Below are positions 1-7,740 of a stretch of DNA of 40,108 nt, one piece after another. The stretch comes from Anaerolineaceae bacterium (lineage in GTDB: Bacteria > Chloroflexota > Anaerolineae > Anaerolineales > Villigracilaceae), in assembly GCA_009772985.1 (NCBI GenBank), contig WOUS01000012.1, positions 1 through 40,108 on the forward strand, written 5' to 3'. The notes below the pieces were generated by a model. It was given only the letters and a program-made list of their open reading frames with translations, was not told where the DNA came from and did not search any database. The stretch's first letter is position 1; every line of letters begins with the position of its first letter. The position numbers and the translations under genes were made by a program.

Positions 1-86
1 GGCAGCTCCAAGGATTCGGTTTCGTGGTGGAAACCTAATTTACTCGGTTTTGCTCGCCGATCAACACCTTTTTACGAAACTGTCAG

Positions 87-719
87 GTGGCTAGAAAAAT
101 ATTTGATTTTGCGCCAGATGAACCTTGGAAATCTACATTGCGTGGGCGTTCAATTTCTCGGTATGGGATTTTGGAAACCAAAGAATATTTAAAATATGGC
201 GATTGGCTTGCGCGAAATTGGCAGAATAAAACATTTTATGAAACTCCCAAAATTGCTATTCGTGAAACAGGAAATCGAATCGTCGCTACAATAGATACCG
301 AGTTTCGATATTTCTTAAGTTCTCTGTATGCGATTTATCCGAAATCCTTTGATGAAAAGATGTCGTTGAAATTTTTGTTAGGGATACTTAATTCCTCCCT
401 TGCTACATTTGTTATAAAAGCAATTGCACTTGATCTAACAGAAGGAGCGTTTACGAAATTCCGCACCAATCAACTTGCACGTTTGCCTATCCATTTAATC
501 AATTTCTCCGACCCGTCCGAGAAAGCCGCGCACGACAAGATGGTTGGGCTGGTGGAGCAAATGCTGGCGCTGCACCGGCGTCTGCCCGCGGTCCGCACGC
601 CGGGGGAGAAGGAAATGTTGCAGCGGCAGGTCGAGTCCACGGATGGGCAGATTGACCGGCTGGTGTACCAGTTGTACGGGTTGACGGAAGAAGAGATCAA
701 GATTGTGGAAGGCAAATAG
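87..719 (+). CDS. C-terminal part of a TaqI/Eco57I-like restriction-methyltransferase (5' truncated or frameshifted)
   Basis: The 210 residues match the specificity-domain end of type IIG/TaqI-like enzymes. LRGRSISRY (about residues 18-26) is the usual 'LRGRDIKRY' landmark, TPKIAIRETGNR and the LLGILNSS motif follow, and the tail DRLVYQLYGLTEEEI is typical of the family. No methyltransferase motif (NPPY) is present, so the catalytic half is missing. Reading this frame upstream meets a TAA at 36-38, and the GTG at 87 lies inside the conserved domain, so the real gene began further left in another frame or is broken. Bases 1 to about 500 are AT-rich while the last 70 codons are GC-rich like the host, which suggests a swapped specificity segment. 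Role would be DNA target recognition; activity of this piece alone is doubtful. Confidence 0.6.
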   Translation: MARKIFDFAPDEPWKSTLRGRSISRYGILETKEYLKYGDWLARNWQNKTFYETPKIAIRETGNRIVATIDTEFRYFLSSLYAIYPKSFDEKMSLKFLLGILNSSLATFVIKAIALDLTEGAFTKFRTNQLARLPIHLINFSDPSEKAAHDKMVGLVEQMLALHRRLPAVRTPGEKEMLQRQVESTDGQIDRLVYQLYGLTEEEIKIVEGK

Positions 720-779
720 CAACTCAACTTTTGCCATCTGGCGAAAGAGTAATCGTTCAAACCATGAAAGGAGCATACA

Positions 780-1715
780 ATGGCAAAACTTGGAATCCTG
801 TTCAACATCGAAGAATTGGGGGGCGGCCTGTACGGCTATGAAGCCTACAAGAATTTCTTCGAAACAATGGACACGCGTAAAATGCCCGGCGTTGTCCTGT
901 ACGATGGCGACACGCGCGCCACGCTCTCCGGCGGCCAGAACACCTACTGCATCGCTGTGGAAAGCGAGGATGCGAAAGCGATGGAAGCCATCAAGAACAA
1001 ATTCCTCCTTGCATCAGCGAAAGGACTGGCCCCAGCCAATGAGCGCATCCTTGAAGGGGCGCAGATCGAGAGCGAACCATTGGTGCTTTCGGCGCAGGTC
1101 GGTCCCGCCGGGGAGCTGGTCAATTGCAAAACCGGCTGGGTGCTCGAAGCCTGGAACGAAACCCGGAAAAAAGGGAGTCGGGTGGAACTGCTGACAAAGA
1201 AGGATTTCCAGAAGCGGCGCAGGGTTTACATCAGGAATGAATTCATCAAGTCTGGCATCGGGCTGGTCATATTTCTCGTATTCGGAGCCTTGTTCTCCGG
1301 GAAAGAGTTCGAGGGAACAGCCGGCGCTTGCCTGGGATTGTTTGGCTACTTGATGATGCTTGTTGGATTGGAGTTGTTCGTCCTCCGGTTCATCCCCCTC
1401 GGCTCCATCCACAAAGAACCATTCGAGCGTTCGGTTCTACGGAGTCAAAACCAGCCGTCGTGGTTTCACAGCGTTGCCTGTCCATCCTGCCAGCACACCA
1501 ACCAGGTCAACGTGGGCTATTGCGAATTTACCTGCCAGAAATGCGGGGGAGGCAATCGTCACCGCTCGCCGCTTAACATAAATCCCCCAGATACGCTCAC
1601 AAAGGGGGCAACCTGTGTCTCGTGCAATGCGTTGAACGAAATCAAAGACCGGCCCGCCACATTCACCTGCGAAAACTGCGGCCAGGAAGTGATCGTTGAA
1701 AAGATGCCCGCCTGA
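780..1715 (+). CDS. hypothetical membrane protein with C-terminal double zinc ribbon
   Basis: Family not recognised. The first ~150 residues are soluble (MAKLGILFNIEEL...). Two adjacent hydrophobic stretches follow at about residues 158-175 and 183-205. The C-terminal ~90 residues carry four CxxC knuckles (CPSC, CQKC, CVSC, CENC) forming two zinc ribbons, each of the type that binds one Zn. A good Shine-Dalgarno (AAGGAG, about 767-772) precedes the ATG. The gene stands alone with its own terminator and converges on the EamA gene. Soluble domain, membrane hairpin and ribbons suggest a small sensing or scaffold protein, but nothing in the sequence shows the partner. Confidence 0.75.
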   Translation: MAKLGILFNIEELGGGLYGYEAYKNFFETMDTRKMPGVVLYDGDTRATLSGGQNTYCIAVESEDAKAMEAIKNKFLLASAKGLAPANERILEGAQIESEPLVLSAQVGPAGELVNCKTGWVLEAWNETRKKGSRVELLTKKDFQKRRRVYIRNEFIKSGIGLVIFLVFGALFSGKEFEGTAGACLGLFGYLMMLVGLELFVLRFIPLGSIHKEPFERSVLRSQNQPSWFHSVACPSCQHTNQVNVGYCEFTCQKCGGGNRHRSPLNINPPDTLTKGATCVSCNALNEIKDRPATFTCENCGQEVIVEKMPA

Positions 1716-1738
1716 AATACCGCCCGCCAATTTGTCCC

Positions 1739-1768
1739 ATCCCCGGCCTCGTTGCCGGGGATTTTTTT
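1739..1768 (+). terminator. intrinsic terminator of the zinc-ribbon gene
   Basis: CCCCGGC (1741-1747), a six-base loop, GCCGGGG (1754-1760), flanked by an AT pair and followed by A and seven T. It lies 24 bp after the stop codon and has a T-run only in the plus direction. Confidence 0.85.
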
Positions 1769-1780
1769 CTTGTAAAATTT

Positions 1781-1800
1781 GCACGCCGCGCGCGGGGTGC
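1781..1800 (-). terminator. possible terminator of the EamA gene
   Basis: GC-rich hairpin, GCAC-CCCGCGCGCGG-CGTGC on the minus strand, followed by AAATTTTAC. It sits 28 bp beyond the stop of the minus-strand transporter gene. The T-tract is short, so strength is uncertain. Confidence 0.45.
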
Positions 1801-1827
1801 AGTGCAACTACATCCTGAACAAAGAAC

Positions 1828-2712
1828 CTACTTCCGGTTCACCATCCACACCCCCGCCAAAATCAGCGCGCCGCCCAGCAGCGTGACCGGGGCCAATTCC
1901 TCGCCCAGGATGATCGCCGCGACGATGACCGTCACCATCGGTTCCAGGTACAGGAATGCGCCCGTCTGCGCCACCGGCAGGGATTGCAGCGCGTCGTACC
2001 AGAAAATGTACGCCAGGCCGGAGCAGAAAATGCCGAGGAAGGCGATGCCCGCCCAGCCGTCCCAGGGGACCGGTCCGGGCTGGACCGGGCGGCCGGCCGC
2101 GAAAAACAGGACGGACGAGAACAGCCAGCCGAAGGCCATCACGTAGAACATCATCAACGTGGCGGGATACTTCTCCAGTCCGCGCCGCGACAGGACGGAA
2201 AAGACCGCCCAGTTCAGCGCGCTGACGAGGACGAGGAAATCGCCCGCCGTCCCGAATGTGCCGGAGACGAACAGGGACAGGTCGCCGCGCGTGACCACCA
2301 TCAGCACGCCGAAGGTCGAGAGCAGGATGCCCGCCCATCCCAGCCAGCGCAGCCGCTCCTTCAATACCAGCCAGCCGAGCAGCGCCATGAAGACCGGGAT
2401 AGTGGACACGATCCAGCCGGTGGTGGTGGCCTGCGCCGTGACCAGCGCGGTGGATTGCAGCCACTGGTGGAAGGTGATGCCGAGAAAGCCGAGCAGCGCC
2501 AGGTAGGGCCAGTCCTTCCGCTCCGGCAGGCGGAACTGGCGTCTCAGCGCAACCGCCGCCCCCAGGATGACGACGCCCATCGCAAAGCGCAGCCAGACAA
2601 CGGCGTCGGGGTGCAGGTAGCGGAGGGCGATTTTCGTCGCCACGAACGACGCGCCCCAGGCGATGACCGCAAAGAGCGCGCCCGCAATGGCGCGGGGGGA
2701 ATCCGGTTTCAT
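1828..2712 (-). CDS. EamA/DMT-superfamily transporter
   Basis: 294 residues, the normal length for a ten-helix drug/metabolite exporter made of two EamA repeats. It starts with the family landmark ALFAVIAWGASFVATKIAL, and the first repeat ends in GWLVLKERLRWLGWAGILLSTFGVLMV. The second repeat repeats the pattern (EPMVTVIVAAIILGEELAPVTLLGGALILAGVWMV). Substrate cannot be told from sequence; relatives export amino acids, metabolites or toxic analogues. The start is 43 bp after the PatB-type lyase stop on the same strand, so co-transcription is likely and a sulfur amino-acid-linked substrate is possible, by inference only. No clear Shine-Dalgarno is visible before the ATG. Confidence 0.88.
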   Translation of the reverse strand: MKPDSPRAIAGALFAVIAWGASFVATKIALRYLHPDAVVWLRFAMGVVILGAAVALRRQFRLPERKDWPYLALLGFLGITFHQWLQSTALVTAQATTTGWIVSTIPVFMALLGWLVLKERLRWLGWAGILLSTFGVLMVVTRGDLSLFVSGTFGTAGDFLVLVSALNWAVFSVLSRRGLEKYPATLMMFYVMAFGWLFSSVLFFAAGRPVQPGPVPWDGWAGIAFLGIFCSGLAYIFWYDALQSLPVAQTGAFLYLEPMVTVIVAAIILGEELAPVTLLGGALILAGVWMVNRK

Positions 2713-2755
2713 GGCTGGATGGTTTCCACGGCTTTTCGCTCAGGGATCGGAACGC

Positions 2756-3937
2756 CTACCTCGCGCAAGTCAGAAGCGCCCGCTTCATCCGCTCCAGCGC
2801 CTCCTCCAGCGTCCGGCGCGGGCAGCCGAAATTCAGCCGCACGAACCCCTCCCCGCCCGGCCCGAACTCCGCCCCCTCGTTCAGCGCGACCTTTGCCTGC
2901 TCGAGGAAGAATTTGTGCGGCGAGGGGAGGAGGTTCAACTCGCGGCAGTCCAGCCAGGCCAGGTACGTCGCTTCCGGGACCGTGATCCTGATCCCGTTTA
3001 ATTCACGCCGGACGAACCCGGCGAGGAAATCGCGGTTCGCCGTCAGGTAGGCGCGCAGGTCCGCCAGCCAGCCGTCGCACTGCCCCGAGAACGCGGCCTG
3101 CGCGGCGACCAGCCCCAGGCTGTTGACGTGCATCGCCATCCGCTCGACTGTATTCTTGAACCGGCCGCGCAGTTCCTTTTCGGCCACAATGGCAAAGCCG
3201 CAATGCAGCCCGGCTACGTTGAACGTCTTGCTCGGGGCAATCAGCGTGACCGTGCGCGCGGCAATCTCCGGGGCCAGCGAGGCGACGGGGACATGCTCCG
3301 CCCCACCCAGCAGCAGTTCGGCGTGGATCTCGTCCGAGCAGATGGCCGTTCCGTTCTTCAGGCAGAGTTCGGCCATGCGCTGCAGGTCGGCGCGCGAAAA
3401 GGCGCGCCCGGTCGGGTTGTGCGGGCTGCACAGCAGGAACATGCCCGTGTGCGCGCCCTCGGAATTCAGGCCGCGCGCGAAGGCCTCCCAATCCACGCTG
3501 TATCTCAATTCCTGGCTATACGCAGAGCATTCCAGCGGAGCAAACTGCCGCGCCAGCCCGGCCTTCGCGTGCACGCCCAGGAATGGCGGGTAGACCGGAG
3601 GCTGGATGAGAATCCCCTCCCCCGCCGCGCAGACCGCTCCCGCCGCCGCCGTGAACCCGGCGATGACCCCCGGCGTGGCGACCACCATCTCCGGCGAAAC
3701 TTTCCAGCCGTAGAGTTTATCCATGCGCGCCGCGACGATTTCGCGCAATTCCCGCGTGGGAAATTCGTAGCCGAAGACACCGTGCCGCACGGCGCGGCGC
3801 AGGGCCGCCAGCACCGGCTCCGGCGCGGGGAAATCCATGTCGGCCACCCAGAGCGGCAGAACGTCCGGGCCGTAGAGTTTCCACTTGATGCTGTGGGTGG
3901 CGCGGCGGTCAATCACGCGGTCGAAATCGTAAGGCAT
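2756..3937 (-). CDS. PatB/MalY-family cystathionine beta-lyase (PLP C-S lyase)
   Basis: Fold-type I PLP enzyme that cleaves the C-S bond of cystathionine or cysteine conjugates, giving a thiol, pyruvate and ammonia. Visible features: N-terminal WVADMDFPAPEPV, which is diagnostic for PatB/MalY; HNPTGR (residues 173-178); SDEIHAELL (201-209) with the cofactor Asp; and APSKTFNVAGL with the Schiff-base Lys at 237. The C-terminal EGFVRLNFGCPR holds the carboxylate-binding Arg. Length 393 is normal. Two tandem ATGs occur; the second is chosen because it lies 5 nt from GGAG. It could serve methionine synthesis or cysteine-conjugate removal. The transporter downstream may export a product. Confidence 0.9.
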   Translation of the reverse strand: MPYDFDRVIDRRATHSIKWKLYGPDVLPLWVADMDFPAPEPVLAALRRAVRHGVFGYEFPTRELREIVAARMDKLYGWKVSPEMVVATPGVIAGFTAAAGAVCAAGEGILIQPPVYPPFLGVHAKAGLARQFAPLECSAYSQELRYSVDWEAFARGLNSEGAHTGMFLLCSPHNPTGRAFSRADLQRMAELCLKNGTAICSDEIHAELLLGGAEHVPVASLAPEIAARTVTLIAPSKTFNVAGLHCGFAIVAEKELRGRFKNTVERMAMHVNSLGLVAAQAAFSGQCDGWLADLRAYLTANRDFLAGFVRRELNGIRITVPEATYLAWLDCRELNLLPSPHKFFLEQAKVALNEGAEFGPGGEGFVRLNFGCPRRTLEEALERMKRALLTCAR

Positions 3938-3988
3938 CATCTCTCCAAAATAGTCTCATTGAAGTTTAACGGGACAGGACAGAATTTA

Positions 3989-4284
3989 TCCACAGATTTT
4001 CGCAGATTTCGCAGATATATCTGTGAGTCCACTGCAAAAAAGATTCCTCACCGCGAAGAGGCGAAGGCCGCGAAGGAAAGTTTAAAATCGCGAAGTTTTT
4101 TTTGCGGATTTTCAACACGGATATTTAAATTCGGTTCTCTGGGAATCGCCGTGATGTAGGGGTATATCACGGCAACTCCCAAGAGCCTTAAAATCTTTAG
4201 TTTTTCTTCGCGTTCTTTGCGGCCTTCGCGGTGAAAAAGTTTTTTTGCAGCTCGGTCATCTGTGAAATCTGCGTAATCTGTGGA
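3989..4284. repeat. nested inverted-repeat element
   Basis: Arms from outside in: TCCACAGATT (3989-3998) with AATCTGTGGA (4275-4284); a GCAAAAAA tract (4034) with TTTTTTGC (about 4242-4249); CACCGCGAAG (4049-4058) with CTTCGCGGTG (4224-4233). The centre is the palindrome at 4137-4184. Outer arms are short-period repeats in themselves (CGCAGATTT, CGCGAAGG), so the whole can fold into one long imperfect cruciform. Confidence 0.8.
4137..4184. repeat. dispersed palindromic repeat, copy 1
   Basis: CTCTGGGAATCGCCGTGATG at 4137 onward pairs with TATCACGGC...CTCCC..AGAG after a GGGG loop. The left arm, 26 bases, is identical to the start of copy 2 at 11340-11365. Confidence 0.85.
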
Positions 4285-4321
4285 TTCCTCCCGCCAAATA
4301 CGGGAAAGCCCCAAAACGCAA

Positions 4322-4342
4322 GGGCGGACTGTGTGTCCGCCC
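4322..4342 (-). terminator. GGGCGGAC hairpin after the glycosyltransferase gene
   Basis: GGGCGGAC (4322-4329), TGTGT, GTCCGCCC (4335-4342), a perfect 8-bp stem 15 bp beyond the stop. It lacks a strong T-run and shares its stem sequence with 7712-7733, so it is a repeat that may also end transcription. Confidence 0.5.
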
Positions 4343-4357
4343 GTTTCAATCAATCTT

Positions 4358-5287
4358 TCAATCTTTCGGCGCTTCGCTCACGATGTACAACGGACGGCCC
4401 TTGGCCTCGTCGTAGATCCGCCCAATGTACTCGCCCAGCACGCCCAGCGAGATCAACTGCACCCCGCCCAGGAACAGCACGGCAATGAGCGTGGTCGCCT
4501 GGCCGAGGAACGCCGAATGTCCCGCCAGGCGCATGGCAATGACCACCGGGATGGCCAGGATGCTCAAGGCCGCGGCCCCGAAACCGACGTAGGTTGCCAG
4601 TTGCAGCGGAAAATACGAAAAGCCCGTGATGGCATTCAGCGCCAATTTGAGCATTTTCTTGAACGGGTACTTGGTCACCCCGGCGTGACGGGCGGCGCGC
4701 CTGTATGGCACGCCCACCTGCCGGAATCCCACCCAGGCCGACATGCCGCGCGGGAAGCGGTGGCGTTCGCGCATGGTCTTGAGCACATCCACCACTTTGC
4801 GGTCCATCAGGCGGAAGTCGCCGGTGTCCATCGGCATCTTCACGTCGGTGATGCGATGGATGATGCGGTAGAACAGCGAGGCAGTCATCTTTTTGAACCA
4901 CGTCTCGCCTTCGCGCTCGGCGCGCACCGCGTACACCACCTCGAAACCCTCCTTCCACTTGGCGATCAGGTCGGGGATGACCTCGGGCGGATCCTGCAGG
5001 TCGGCGTCCATGATGACCACCACGCCGCCGCGGGCGTAGTCCCAGCCGGCGGTGATGGCCACCTGGTGGCCGAAGTTGCGCGCAAAGATGACCGGGCGGA
5101 CGTGCTTATCCAGCCGCGCCAGTTCGCGGATGCGGCCGGTCGAGCCGTCGGTCGAGCCGTCGTCCACCAGCACCAGTTCCCAGGTCCCGCGCGCTGCGCT
5201 CATCACCTCCCGCACGCGGCGGGTAAGTTCGTCCAGGTTGTCCAGTTCGTTGTAAATGGGGACGACGATGGAATAGTTGACGGTCAT
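4358..5287 (-). CDS. GtrB/DPM1-type family 2 glycosyltransferase
   Basis: Transfers a sugar from a nucleotide donor to a polyprenyl phosphate at the inner membrane face. The GT-A domain is clear: IVVPIYNE (residues 7-14), VDDGSTDGS (41-49), FARNFG, and the metal-binding DADLQDP (94-100). RFPRGMSAWVGF and the KYPFKKMLKLALNAI helix are typical of GtrB/ArnC relatives. Two C-terminal membrane helices follow (about 230-255 and 265-285). Length 309 is normal. Its ATG overlaps the stop of the AI-2E-type gene (ATGA) with AGGAG upstream, so it is the last gene of the threonine synthase operon. The acceptor and final glycan are unknown. Confidence 0.9.
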   Translation of the reverse strand: MTVNYSIVVPIYNELDNLDELTRRVREVMSAARGTWELVLVDDGSTDGSTGRIRELARLDKHVRPVIFARNFGHQVAITAGWDYARGGVVVIMDADLQDPPEVIPDLIAKWKEGFEVVYAVRAEREGETWFKKMTASLFYRIIHRITDVKMPMDTGDFRLMDRKVVDVLKTMRERHRFPRGMSAWVGFRQVGVPYRRAARHAGVTKYPFKKMLKLALNAITGFSYFPLQLATYVGFGAAALSILAIPVVIAMRLAGHSAFLGQATTLIAVLFLGGVQLISLGVLGEYIGRIYDEAKGRPLYIVSEAPKD

Positions 5288-6429
5288 TTTTTCTCCTGCC
5301 GGCGGTTCCGGCGGACCGTCAGCCTGCCCGCCGCTGGTTCGGGCCTGGTCTCAGGGACGGGGTCCGGGAAGGGCGTCATGCCGAGCACGCGGCGGCGCAG
5401 GTAGTCGAAGATGACTGCCAGCGAAGCCGCCACCGGGATGACGAGCAGCGCGCCCAGGATGCCCCACAGGACGGTTGCCGTGATGATGAAAATGAATACC
5501 AGCGCCTCCGGCATGTGCACGCTGCGCCCCATGATAAAGGGCCGCAGCCAGAAATTCTTGAGACCGATGAGAACGAGGTAGACCGCGATCACGATCAATA
5601 CCACGCCAAAGTGCGGGAGCGGGATCCAGTTCGAACCTTCGAGCAGGGCCACCACGGCCGCCAGGACAGCCGCCAGGAACGGGCCGACGTCCGGGACGAT
5701 GGTAAAGAAACCGGCCAGGATACCCAGCACCAGCGCGCCGGGGATGCCGAGGATCGCCCAGGCAATGGTGAACACCACGCCGACGATGACCATCAGCAGG
5801 ATCTGGCCGCGCAGGTAATTCATCCAGACGGCGCGTACGCGCTGGTAAAGTTCTTCCAGTTCAGGGCGGGCATCCTCCGGGAAGGAGGCGATCATCCGCC
5901 CGCGCAGGTTCGCCCACTCGGCGAGGAGGTAATGCACCGCCACCAGCACCACGATGACCCACAGCGCGCCGAGCGAGGTCTGTTCGAGCAGTTGGAGCGC
6001 ATTCTCGGACAGATTGGAAAGGAAGGTGGAGCGGAACAGCGCCAGGCTGTTCGCCATCTGCCCGAAATCGAGACTCACCCCGGCAATGGCGTGCGGCTTG
6101 ACCAGCCAGACGAGCAACTGGTTGAACAAATCCAGGATATCGGTAATGATCCGCTGGAATTCGTCGAAGAAAAGCGGCGCGATGCTGGCCGGCGCGCCAA
6201 CAAGAATCAAGATACTGAAAACGAAAACGATGTTGACCGACGCCTTATGCGACAATCTCGTGCGCCTGGTCAGGTAGTTCACAGCCGGGTTGATGAGATA
6301 AGCCACGAATGCGGCCACGATGAACGGCTTCAGCACCGAGCGGATGTACCAGAGACCGATGATAAGAAGAACGACCAGTGCCCCGAGAACTAAATACCGG
6401 AGCGGGGCGCTCCATTGTTTTTGGTTCAT
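5284..6429 (-). CDS. AI-2E/PerM-family membrane protein
   Basis: 381 residues with the family layout: N-terminal helices (VLGALVVLLIIGLWYI, LKPFIVAAFVAYLINPAVNYL), a central amphipathic region around residues 75-150, and a block of C-terminal helices including the signature GIPGALVLGILAGFFTIVPDVGPFLAAVLAA. Members include the autoinducer-2 exporter TqsA, sodium/proton antiporters and PerM; substrate here is not determinable. The tail is basic (VRRNRRQEKK). The start overlaps the thrC stop by 4 bp and the stop overlaps the glycosyltransferase start by 4 bp, so the three genes are translationally linked. Confidence 0.88.
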   Translation of the reverse strand: MNQKQWSAPLRYLVLGALVVLLIIGLWYIRSVLKPFIVAAFVAYLINPAVNYLTRRTRLSHKASVNIVFVFSILILVGAPASIAPLFFDEFQRIITDILDLFNQLLVWLVKPHAIAGVSLDFGQMANSLALFRSTFLSNLSENALQLLEQTSLGALWVIVVLVAVHYLLAEWANLRGRMIASFPEDARPELEELYQRVRAVWMNYLRGQILLMVIVGVVFTIAWAILGIPGALVLGILAGFFTIVPDVGPFLAAVLAAVVALLEGSNWIPLPHFGVVLIVIAVYLVLIGLKNFWLRPFIMGRSVHMPEALVFIFIITATVLWGILGALLVIPVAASLAVIFDYLRRRVLGMTPFPDPVPETRPEPAAGRLTVRRNRRQEKK

Positions 6430-7694
6430 AGGATTTTCTTCACCGCCTCCAGGGTCGGTTCAATGATCGGCGCGGCGCTGACCGCCTGCATGGCGGCGCG
6501 CACATCCTTCAAACCCGAACCGGTATTCAACACGATAATCGGATCGGCCTCCGAGACAAGCCCCTGCCCCGCCGCCTTGACCAGCCCGGCCCAGGAGGCC
6601 GCCCCGGCCGGTTCGGCAAAAATTCCCAGCGGACCGAGAGCGGCAATCGCTTTCAGGATCTCGGCGTCGCTCACCGTGACGTACGCGCCGCCCGTCTCGC
6701 GCGCCGCGCGCACGGCGCGCACGCCGTCGCGCGGCAGGTCCACGGAAATGCTGTCGGCGATGGTGCTGGCCGAAACCGGGGTGATGCGTTCGACCCCGGC
6801 ATGGAAGGCGTTGGCGATGGCCGCCGAGCCTTCGGCCTGCACGCCGACCAGGCGCGGCATCCGGCTAATCCAGCCCAGGGCAAGCAGGTCCTTGAAGCCT
6901 TTGTGGATGCCGGAGATGATGTTGCCGTCGCCGACCGAAACGAACACCGTCAGCGGCGGGTGGCTGTCGAGCAGGCTGCCATCCTCGTGCCATTGGCGGT
7001 GCTCGTCGCGCCACCATTCCCAGATCTCGAAGGCGGCGGTCTTCTTGCCCTCGGCGGTGAAGGGATTGTAGCCCGTGTTGCGGCAGTACCAGCCAAACTC
7101 GGCGGCGGCCTTGACCGTCAGGTCGAAGGCGTCGTCGTAGGAACCGTCCACGAGAATGACCTTCGCGCCGTAGACGAGCAGTTGCGCCACCTTGGCCGGG
7201 GGCGCGGATTTTGGCGCGAAGATGACGGCCTTCTGCCCGAGGGCGGCGGCCATGCCCGCCAGGGCCGCGCCGGCGTTGCCGGTGGAGGCGGTCACAACCA
7301 CGTCCGCGCCGATCTCGCGCGCCCGCGCCACCACCACTGCGCTGGCGCGGTCCTTGAAGGAGGCGGTCGGGTTGCGGCTCTCGTCCTTGAGCCAGACGTG
7401 CCGCAGCCCGAGCGGCGCGGCGAGACGCTCGAGCGTGTAGACCGGCGTCCAGCCCGCGGCCCGGATCGAGGTCCCTTCGCCGCCCGGGTCGGGGACGGGC
7501 AGGAGCGGCAGGTAGCGCCAAAGCGATTCCTCCCGGCGCGAGGTCACGTCTTCGGGCTGGTATTTATGGCGCAGGGAATCGTAATCCAGCGCCACGTCGA
7601 GATTGCCGCCATCCTTCGGGCAGGTATAGGTCACCTGGCCGGGCAGGTACTCGGCGTTGCACAGCGAACAGCGATAACCGATGAAATTCGACAT
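6426..7694 (-). CDS. thrC: threonine synthase
   Basis: PLP enzyme converting O-phosphohomoserine to threonine. 422 residues beginning MSNFIGYRC. The N-terminal zinc-ribbon-like part (C9, C12, C25) followed by the long PLP lyase domain is the archaeal/Chloroflexota-type architecture. SFKDRAS carries the Schiff-base Lys114, STGNAGAALA binds phosphate, and NTGSGLKD is the C-terminal cofactor loop. A frame open further upstream would add 58 residues but runs into the permease gene. The chosen ATG has TATAAT ending 6 nt upstream and no Shine-Dalgarno, which suggests a leaderless transcript. First gene of an operon with the PerM-type protein and glycosyltransferase. Confidence 0.92.
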   Translation of the reverse strand: MSNFIGYRCSLCNAEYLPGQVTYTCPKDGGNLDVALDYDSLRHKYQPEDVTSRREESLWRYLPLLPVPDPGGEGTSIRAAGWTPVYTLERLAAPLGLRHVWLKDESRNPTASFKDRASAVVVARAREIGADVVVTASTGNAGAALAGMAAALGQKAVIFAPKSAPPAKVAQLLVYGAKVILVDGSYDDAFDLTVKAAAEFGWYCRNTGYNPFTAEGKKTAAFEIWEWWRDEHRQWHEDGSLLDSHPPLTVFVSVGDGNIISGIHKGFKDLLALGWISRMPRLVGVQAEGSAAIANAFHAGVERITPVSASTIADSISVDLPRDGVRAVRAARETGGAYVTVSDAEILKAIAALGPLGIFAEPAGAASWAGLVKAAGQGLVSEADPIIVLNTGSGLKDVRAAMQAVSAAPIIEPTLEAVKKIL

Positions 7695-7700
7695 GGGCTG

Positions 7701-7706
7701 ATTATA
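7701..7706 (-). promoter_or_regulatory. -10 box of a probable leaderless thrC promoter
   Basis: TATAAT on the minus strand ends 6 nt before the thrC ATG (7692-7694), placing the expected transcription start at or next to the A of ATG. No ribosome binding site is present. A weak -35 (CGGACA, 18-bp spacing) falls inside the hairpin at 7712-7733. Confidence 0.65.
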
Positions 7707-7711
7707 ACGTA

Positions 7712-7733
7712 GGGCGGACCTGTGTGTCCGCCC
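7712..7733. repeat. GGGCGGAC hairpin, second copy
   Basis: GGGCGGAC (7712-7719), CTGTGT, GTCCGCCC (7726-7733). The stem matches 4322-4342. It lies 8 bp beyond the stop of the permease gene and may end that transcript, while its right half overlaps the thrC promoter region. Confidence 0.7.
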
Positions 7734-7740
7734 CGCGCGT

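Larger units (their letters stand above)
3938..4357. other. 420-bp intergenic region filled by a nested inverted repeat
   Basis: No gene is seen here. The stretch holds the nested palindrome at 3989-4284 and the hairpin at 4322-4342, listed separately. Short open frames in it are repeat-encoded. Confidence 0.8.
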
